Part shown: positions 59,398 through 64,000 of the stretch, piece by piece | Layout of the letters: the number at the start of each line of letters is the position of its first letter | Position numbering within the stretch: the stretch's first letter is position 1 | Origin: Reyranella sp. CPCC 100927 | Lineage (GTDB): Bacteria; Pseudomonadota; Alphaproteobacteria; Reyranellales; Reyranellaceae | Length of the DNA: 64,000 nucleotides | Assembly (NCBI RefSeq): GCF_007859315.1 | Contig: NZ_VOHA01000030.1 | Coordinates: 1-64,000 of the forward strand | Reading direction: 5' to 3' | Position numbers and translations under genes: made by a program | The notes under the pieces: generated by a model | The model's input: only the letters and a program-made list of their open reading frames with translations | The model's database searches: none | Told to the model about the DNA's origin: nothing

Positions 59398-60354
59398 ATG
59401 CCATCCGCCGCCGCCAAGCCGCCCCTGACCATCCTGCTCGCCAGCCCGCGCGGCTTCTGCGCCGGCGTCGACCGGGCGATCCAGATCGTCGAACGCGTCC
59501 TGCTGAAATTCGGGCCGCCCGTCTATGTGCGCCACGAAATCGTGCACAACCGCTTCGTCGTCGAAAACCTGGAGGCGAAGGGCGCCATCTTCGTCGAGGA
59601 GCTGGACCAGGTGCCGGACGGCCGGCCGGTGGTCTTCAGCGCCCATGGCGTGCCCAAGGCCGTGCCGGCCGAGGCGGCGCGACGCCACATGATCCATGTC
59701 GACGCCACCTGTCCGCTGGTGTCCAAGGTCCACCGCGAAACCGAACGCCACCATGCCGCCGGCCGCACCGTGATCCTGATCGGACACAGCGGCCATCCGG
59801 AAGTGGTCGGCACCATGGGCCAGCTGCCGCCGGGTGCCGTGATCCTGGTCGAAACGGTCGAGCAGGCCGAGCGACTGGAAATCGCCGACGCCGACAGCCT
59901 CTCGTTCGTCACGCAGACAACCCTGTCGGTCGACGATACGGCACAGATCGTCGCCGTCCTGCAGCGCCGCTTCCCGCATCTCAATGGCCCCAAGCGCGAA
60001 GACATCTGCTACGCGACCACCAACCGGCAGGCGGCGGTGAAGGCGATCGCAACGGACTGCGACGGCTTGATCGTGATCGGTGCGCCCAACTCGTCGAACT
60101 CGATGCGGCTGGTCGAAGTGGCGCGCGCCTACGGATGCCCCAAGGCGACGCTGGTGCAACGCGCTGCCGACATGGACTGGCGCTGGCTCGATGGTGTATG
60201 GCGATTGGGGATCACGGCTGGCGCGTCGGCGCCCGAGCTTCTGGTCGAGGAGCTGCTCGCCGCCTGCCGTGCCCGCTATGCCGTGACCATCGAGGAAGTA
60301 CGCGTGACCGACGAAAACACGGTGTTCAGGCTGCCACGCGCCCTGGTGGCTTGA
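59398..60354 (+). CDS. ispH: 4-hydroxy-3-methylbut-2-enyl diphosphate reductase
   Basis: 318 residues. The three cluster cysteines lie in [25 protein letters not shown] and [12 protein letters not shown]; the catalytic Glu is in SFVTQTTLS region and SAHGVP, GHSGHPE are standard. It makes IPP and DMAPP at the end of the MEP pathway. ATG 59398 gives the conserved length; an ATG at 59359 is possible. It overlaps thrB by one base (TGATG). Confidence 0.96.
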   Translation: MPSAAAKPPLTILLASPRGFCAGVDRAIQIVERVLLKFGPPVYVRHEIVHNRFVVENLEAKGAIFVEELDQVPDGRPVVFSAHGVPKAVPAEAARRHMIHVDATCPLVSKVHRETERHHAAGRTVILIGHSGHPEVVGTMGQLPPGAVILVETVEQAERLEIADADSLSFVTQTTLSVDDTAQIVAVLQRRFPHLNGPKREDICYATTNRQAAVKAIATDCDGLIVIGAPNSSNSMRLVEVARAYGCPKATLVQRAADMDWRWLDGVWRLGITAGASAPELLVEELLAACRARYAVTIEEVRVTDENTVFRLPRALVA

Positions 60355-61313
60355 TGGCCGTCTATACCGAGGTTGCCGACGACCAGCTCGATGCGTTCCT
60401 GGCCGAATACGACATCGGCGAGCCGCAATCGTGCAAGGGCATCGCCGAAGGCGTGGAGAATTCCAACTACCTTCTGGCCACCACGCGCGGCACCTATTTC
60501 CTGACGTTGTACGAAAAGCGCGTCGATCCGCGCGACCTGCCGTTCTTCCTCGGCCTGATGGACCACCTGGCGGCGCGCGGCATTCCCTGCCCGACGCCGG
60601 TGCATGGTCGCGACGGCCGCGCGCTGCGCACCCTGGCCGGCCGGCCGGCGGCGATCATCACCTTCCTGTCGGGGCTGTGGCCGCGGCGCATCACGGTCGA
60701 CCATTGCGCGCCGGTCGGCGCGGCGATGGCGCGCCTGCATCTGGCGGCAGCCGACTTCACGCTGAAGCGTCCCAACGCACTGTCCGTCGCCGGGTGGCGC
60801 CCGCTGTTCGACAGCACCCGCATGCGGGCGCACGAAGTCGCACCCGGCCTGGCCGACGAACTGGCTGCCGACCTCGCCGTGCTCGAGCGCGACTGGCCGC
60901 GCGATCTGCCCGCCGGCGTCATCCACGCCGACCTGTTTCAGGACAACGTGCTGTTCCTGCATGAGACGCTGAGCGGCGTGATCGACTTCTATTTCGCCTG
61001 CAACGACCTGCTGGCCTATGACGTGGCGATCTGCCTGAACGCCTGGTGCTTCGAGGCCGACCGCAGCTTCAACGTCACCAAGGCGCGCGCCCTGGTGAGC
61101 GGCTACCAGCAGGTGCGGCCGCTGTCGGCGGCCGAGCGCCACGCCCTGCCGCTGCTGGCGCGGGGCGCCGCGATGCGCTTCCTGCTGACGCGGCTCTACG
61201 ACTGGCTGCATACGCCGCCCGGTGCCATGGTCAAACGCAAGGACCCGCTGGAATACCTGGCGCGGCTGCGCTTCCACCGCGGCGCCGGCGGCCCGGACGA
61301 TTACGGCCTATGA
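60354..61313 (+). CDS. thrB: Homoserine kinase (APH-fold type)
   Basis: 319 residues. [20 protein letters not shown] and [20 protein letters not shown] start the alphaproteobacterial ThrB2-type enzyme; [15 protein letters not shown] is the catalytic loop and [18 protein letters not shown] the Mg site. It phosphorylates homoserine for threonine synthesis. Overlaps both neighbours, ispH and rnhA, so the three are one operon. Confidence 0.95.
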   Translation: MAVYTEVADDQLDAFLAEYDIGEPQSCKGIAEGVENSNYLLATTRGTYFLTLYEKRVDPRDLPFFLGLMDHLAARGIPCPTPVHGRDGRALRTLAGRPAAIITFLSGLWPRRITVDHCAPVGAAMARLHLAAADFTLKRPNALSVAGWRPLFDSTRMRAHEVAPGLADELAADLAVLERDWPRDLPAGVIHADLFQDNVLFLHETLSGVIDFYFACNDLLAYDVAICLNAWCFEADRSFNVTKARALVSGYQQVRPLSAAERHALPLLARGAAMRFLLTRLYDWLHTPPGAMVKRKDPLEYLARLRFHRGAGGPDDYGL

Positions 61314-61801
61314 CCGACACAGCGCCTGATCCCGCCGTCGAGATCTTCACCGACGGCGCCTGCAGCGGCAATCCCGGCCCCGGCGGCTGGGGTGCTTTGT
61401 TGCGCTACAAGGATGTCGAGCGCGAGTTGTCGGGCAGCGAGGCCACCACGACCAACAACCGCATGGAGATGATGGCCGCGATCATGGCGCTGGAAGCGCT
61501 GAAGCGGCCCAGCATCGTGCAGCTGTTCACCGACAGCGTCTACCTGCGCGACGGTATCACCAAGTGGATCCACGGTTGGAAGCGCAACGGCTGGCGCACG
61601 GCCGACAAGAAGCCGGTGAAGAACGTCGACCTCTGGCAGCGGCTGGAGGTAGCGCTGCATTCGCACCGCATCGAATGGCACTGGGTGAAAGGGCACGCCG
61701 GCCACCCCGAGAACGAGCGCGCCGACGCCCTGGCACGCGCCGCGATCAAGGAGCTGCGCGAAAGCCGGGCTTCCGAGAAGCCTCTGCCGTCGACGGGTTG
61801 A
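61310..61801 (+). CDS. rnhA: Ribonuclease HI
   Basis: 163 residues. The D-E-D-D residues lie in [38 protein letters not shown] and [12 protein letters not shown]. It cuts RNA in RNA-DNA hybrids. It overlaps thrB by 4 nt (ATGA). A family D repeat follows the stop. Confidence 0.97.
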   Translation: MTDTAPDPAVEIFTDGACSGNPGPGGWGALLRYKDVERELSGSEATTTNNRMEMMAAIMALEALKRPSIVQLFTDSVYLRDGITKWIHGWKRNGWRTADKKPVKNVDLWQRLEVALHSHRIEWHWVKGHAGHPENERADALARAAIKELRESRASEKPLPSTG

Positions 61802-61834
61802 GTACGTTCGGGGCAGGACTTCGGCGGCGGCTGA

Positions 61835-61910
61835 TGACGTCGGACTGCGTCGCTTCAGCGACGCATCACGAGCGCCGCTGGAGCGGCGCGGTCCCAGCCG
61901 TCACCAGCAT
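61835..61910. repeat. Repeat family D, copy 2
   Basis: GTCGGACTGCGTCGCTTCAG, CGACGC...GCGCCGCTGGAGCGGCGC, GGTCCCAGCCGTCACC. The same modules lie at 23282-23375. It sits between the rnhA stop and the peroxiredoxin terminator. Confidence 0.7.
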
Positions 61911-61933
61911 CGTTCGCTACGGATTGCATCGCC

Positions 61934-61964
61934 AAAAAGAAAGGGCGGCCGGAGCCGCCCTTTC
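61934..61964 (-). terminator. Terminator of the Cys peroxiredoxin gene
   Basis: On the minus strand GAAAGGGCGGC-TCCG-GCCGCCCTTTC followed by TTTTT, 17 bases past the stop. Confidence 0.9.
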
Positions 61965-61981
61965 GCAGACCGTGATGCCGC

Positions 61982-62464
61982 TTACAGCGCTTTCAGGATG
62001 GCATCGCCGCTCGACACGTCGAAGGCGCCCGGCGCTTCGACGTTCAGCGTCTTGATGACACCGTCCTGGACCACCATGGCATAGCGCTGCGAACGCTTGC
62101 CAAGACCGAACTTCGAGCCGTCCATCACCAGGCCCATCTTTTCGGTGAAATCGCCGTTGCCGTCGGCCAGCATCAGCACCTTGCCGTCGCTGTTCTGGTC
62201 CTTGCCCCAGGCGTCCATCACGAAGGCATCGTTGACCGAGATGCAGGCGATGGTGTCGACGCCCTTGGCCGTGATGGCATCGAAATTGGCCACGAAGCTG
62301 GGCACGTGCTTAGCCGAACAGGTCGGCGTGAAGGCGCCCGGCACGGCGAACACCACCACCTTCTTGCCGGCCGCGAACAGCTCGTCCGTCGGCATCGGCT
62401 TGATACCATCGGCACCCTTGTGCATCAGGGTCGCGCTGGGAACCTTGTCGCCTACTTTCGCCAT
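61982..62464 (-). CDS. Prx5-type peroxiredoxin (Cys form)
   Basis: 160 residues. PGAFTPTCSAKHVPSF holds the peroxidatic Cys49 in the TPTCS context of the Prx5 group, and DTIACISVNDAFVMDAWGKD has Cys74. LGKRSQRYAMVVQDGVIK is also conserved. It reduces H2O2 and organic peroxides with a thiol donor. ATG 62464 has GGAGG five bases upstream. Its paralogue of the same length, with UGA instead of Cys49, lies just upstream on the same strand. Confidence 0.95.
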   Translation of the reverse strand: MAKVGDKVPSATLMHKGADGIKPMPTDELFAAGKKVVVFAVPGAFTPTCSAKHVPSFVANFDAITAKGVDTIACISVNDAFVMDAWGKDQNSDGKVLMLADGNGDFTEKMGLVMDGSKFGLGKRSQRYAMVVQDGVIKTLNVEAPGAFDVSSGDAILKAL

Positions 62465-62526
62465 AGCATCCTCCATTGGCGGTAACTCTCACGCTGGGCG
62501 GCAGATCAGCACGGATCGCGGCAAAA

Positions 62527-62557
62527 CGAAAGGCGGGATCGTGCATCCCGCCTTTCG
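62527..62557 (-). terminator. Terminator of the Sec peroxiredoxin gene
   Basis: On the minus strand CGAAAGGCGGGAT-GCACG-ATCCCGCCTTTCG followed by TTTTGC, 20 bases past the stop. Confidence 0.9.
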
Positions 62558-62577
62558 CCATACCGGGGTTGTTACAG

Positions 62578-63060
62578 TTACAATCCCTTGAGCACCGCCT
62601 CAGCCGCCGACACCTCGAAGGCGCCCGGCTTCTCGACGAAGAGCCCCTTGATGGTGCCATCCTCGACGACCATGGCGTAGCGCTGCGAGCGCCGCCCCAG
62701 CCCGTTGCGCGTGGCATCGAGCACAAGTCCCATCGCTTCGGTGAACTCGCCGTTGCCGTCACCGAGCATCATGACTTTGTCACCAGTGCCCTGGTCCTTG
62801 GCCCAGGCGCCCATGACAAACGGATCGTTTACGGAAATGCAGGCGATCGTGTCGACGCCTTTGGCCTTGATCGCATCGTGGTTGGCCAGAAAACCTGGCA
62901 CATGCTTGGCACTTCAAGTCGGCGTGAATGCCCCGGGCAGCGCGAAGACAACCACCTTCTTGCCCGGCGCGAACAGCTGCGCGGTGGTGATCGCCTGGGG
63001 GCCTTCCCCCGTCATATAGCGCAGAGTCGCCGATGGTACCTTGTCCCCTACAGTCGCCAT
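62578..63060 (-). CDS. Prx5-type peroxiredoxin with in-frame UGA (predicted selenoprotein, Sec49)
   Basis: From ATG 63060 (MATVGDKVPSATLRYM) the frame reads 48 codons to PGAFTPT, meets UGA at 62916-62914, and goes on in frame as SAKHVPGFLANHDAIKAKGV, DTIACISVNDPFVMGAWAKD to TAA at 62578. With UGA as Sec the protein has 160 residues, exactly the length of the Cys paralogue, with U at the peroxidatic Cys position (Cys49). The sequence on both sides is fully conserved, so it is not decayed. A hairpin beyond the UGA fits a bacterial SECIS. Sec at this site should speed peroxide reduction. AGGACAGG precedes the ATG. Confidence 0.92.
62885..62899 (-). promoter_or_regulatory. Candidate SECIS hairpin of the Sec peroxiredoxin
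   Basis: In the mRNA: GCCAG, loop GUUUU, CUGGC, with a possible extra U-A pair across a bulged C. The loop starts at the 20th nucleotide after the UGA, the same as in the UGSC gene, and has G first. Confidence 0.7.
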
Positions 63061-63190
63061 ATCCACCTGTCCTTCCTCATAGTGCATGTACGGCCATCCG
63101 CTGATGGCCACACCGACCGTAGTGACGCCTCCCGCGGTTGTCCACGCCGGGCCCTTGGCAACAGCAGCCCGATGCCTAGATTGGACCGAT

Positions 63191-63688
63191 ATGGGCAACA
63201 CCTACTCCATCACGCGCGGCGAGGGGCTCGACCTTTACCTCTCCAACGGCGGAACCGACGTCTTCCTGGACGTCATGACCCTGGCGAGCTGTCCGCTGGC
63301 GCACACGCCGTGGCAGCAGAACCTGGCCTTGCTGTTCGCCGACAGCCAGCGCTTCGGCTACGGCTTCGCCGGCTTCGCATTGGACGAACTGCCGTGGACG
63401 TCGGACGCACCCGAGGAGCGCCGCTTCCTGCTCGCCGTCATCGACAAGGCGCTGACCCGGCACGGGTGGAACCTGCTGACCTACGATCCGCCCTTCGCGC
63501 AGGGCTATCTGGAGACCTATCGCACCATGGTCGAAAGCTTCACGCCCGTGCCGACCGTGTCGGCGCATTTCGGCGATTGGCGCGCGGCACCCGATGCCGA
63601 TCTGGTGCGGCGCTGCCCCCAGCACGACGTCTTCCAGGGCCTGGCGGGATGCCGGCTGTGCGATACCAACCTGCAGCCCGCGCCGTGA
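63191..63688 (+). CDS. Conserved-type hypothetical protein
   Basis: 165 residues, soluble. MGNTYSITRGEGLDLYLSNG and SCPLAHTPWQQNLALLFADS lead to a domain rich in Trp, Phe and Pro; the C-terminus GCRLCDTNLQPAP has a CxxC, with CPQHD nearby, so a metal site is possible. No family is recognised. It is divergent from the Sec peroxiredoxin gene, with only ~130 bases between them. Confidence 0.7.
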   Translation: MGNTYSITRGEGLDLYLSNGGTDVFLDVMTLASCPLAHTPWQQNLALLFADSQRFGYGFAGFALDELPWTSDAPEERRFLLAVIDKALTRHGWNLLTYDPPFAQGYLETYRTMVESFTPVPTVSAHFGDWRAAPDADLVRRCPQHDVFQGLAGCRLCDTNLQPAP

Positions 63689-64000
63689 TCACTGCGGCTC
63701 GAGCTTGACCTCGTCGCGAATGATGCGCGTCCAGCGCGAGACCTCGCGCGCGATGAGCGCACGGAAGGCTTCAGGTGAACTGGGCGACAGCTGCACGCCG
63801 AGATCCAGAAAGCGCGCCTTCAGATCGGACCTGTCAAGGACCGCGCCGATCGCCGCCGACAGCGTCTGGATCGCCGCATCAGGTGCGCCGGCGCGGGTGA
63901 CGATCCCGAACCAGAGGGTCATGTCGTAGCCCGGCAGGCCGCTTTCGGCGATGGTCGGGATGTCGGGCGTGCCGCTGAACCGCTCGGCGCTGGTCACCGC
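63689..64000 (-). CDS. TctC/Bug-type periplasmic binding protein, C-terminal part
   Basis: About 104 C-terminal residues are visible; the frame leaves the window at the right edge. SGTPDIPTIAESGLPGYDMT and WFGIVTRAGAPDAAIQTLSA are the highly conserved Bug/TctC segment that precedes the final helix. Bug proteins bind organic acids in the periplasm for tripartite tricarboxylate transporters, and many are orphan genes. It is convergent with the hypothetical gene to its left. Confidence 0.92.
   Translation of the reverse strand, partial: AVTSAERFSGTPDIPTIAESGLPGYDMTLWFGIVTRAGAPDAAIQTLSAAIGAVLDRSDLKARFLDLGVQLSPSSPEAFRALIAREVSRWTRIIRDEVKLEPQ

Noticed and set aside
62914-63060. Peroxiredoxin split by a nonsense mutation
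   Set aside because: UGA falls precisely on the catalytic Cys codon, both halves are conserved, and length equals the neighbouring paralogue.

Overview
The window is a GC-rich (roughly two-thirds G+C) chromosomal segment from an alphaproteobacterium. The split Fo operon atpI-atpB-atpE-atpF'-atpF without F1 genes, the run ispH-thrB-rnhA-peroxiredoxin, and the divided glycine dehydrogenase (gcvPA/gcvPB) fit Rhodospirillales or Reyranella-like lineages; the exact taxon is inference. Genes are dense on both strands. No rRNA, tRNA, CRISPR array, prophage or IS transposase was seen, but several families of short palindromic repeats fill the intergenic spaces.

Layout. 1-9.4 kb: 3' end of smc, an APH-type phosphotransferase, a UspA tandem-domain protein, a large CoA-transferase/hydrolase, small unknowns and a vapBC toxin-antitoxin pair. 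9.4-16.7 kb: a leftward cluster with a flavoprotein plus [2Fe-2S] subunit pair and a branched-chain-amino-acid-type ABC importer (livF, livG, a fused livHM, livK); a palindromic repeat forms the first ~28 codons of livG. 16.7-24.5 kb: an accessory region with gene remnants (TDT transporter tail, VapC piece, ROK tail, SDR tail, LysR tail), an SDR, a TDT transporter, an OYE-family reductase, a class III nucleotide cyclase and a haloacetate-dehalogenase-like hydrolase. 24.7-36.8 kb: DUF899 protein, two LysR regulators each divergent from an efflux MFS unit, FkbM methyltransferase, M20 peptidase, SAM methyltransferase and chromate transporter.

36.9-43.2 kb: a two-gene unit of a thioredoxin-domain protein overlapping by 4 nt a UGSC-family gene whose frame crosses an in-frame UGA; then an MddA/NnrU-type membrane methyltransferase with a double-palindrome promoter, an AT-richer orphan gene flanked by direct repeats, a TetR regulator and a hydrolase-glycosyltransferase fusion. 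43.3-46 kb: Fo ATP synthase genes, promoter and terminator. 46.1-52.2 kb: PqiA-like protein, a standalone deaminase-fold protein (HAE...PCxxC), a MarR regulator with a Cys-rich tail divergent from an exported protein and a redoxin, an MDR reductase, an SDR and a caspase-like (His/Cys dyad) protein. 52.4-57.5 kb: gcvT-gcvH-gcvPA-gcvPB under a tandem glycine riboswitch. 57.8-64 kb: TetR, lipoprotein, CDGSH protein, ispH-thrB-rnhA, and two tandem Prx5-type peroxiredoxins, one with the peroxidatic Cys and one with an in-frame UGA at exactly that position; then an unknown gene and the 3' part of a TctC/Bug-type binding protein.

The most notable content is the pair of predicted selenoproteins: a UGSC-family protein (Sec93) and a peroxiredoxin (Sec49). 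In both, a hairpin lies just 3' of the UGA with its apical loop starting at the 20th nucleotide after the UGA and with G as first loop base, as expected of bacterial SECIS elements. The selenocysteine machinery (selA, selB, selC, selD) is not in the window and must be encoded elsewhere if this reading is right.
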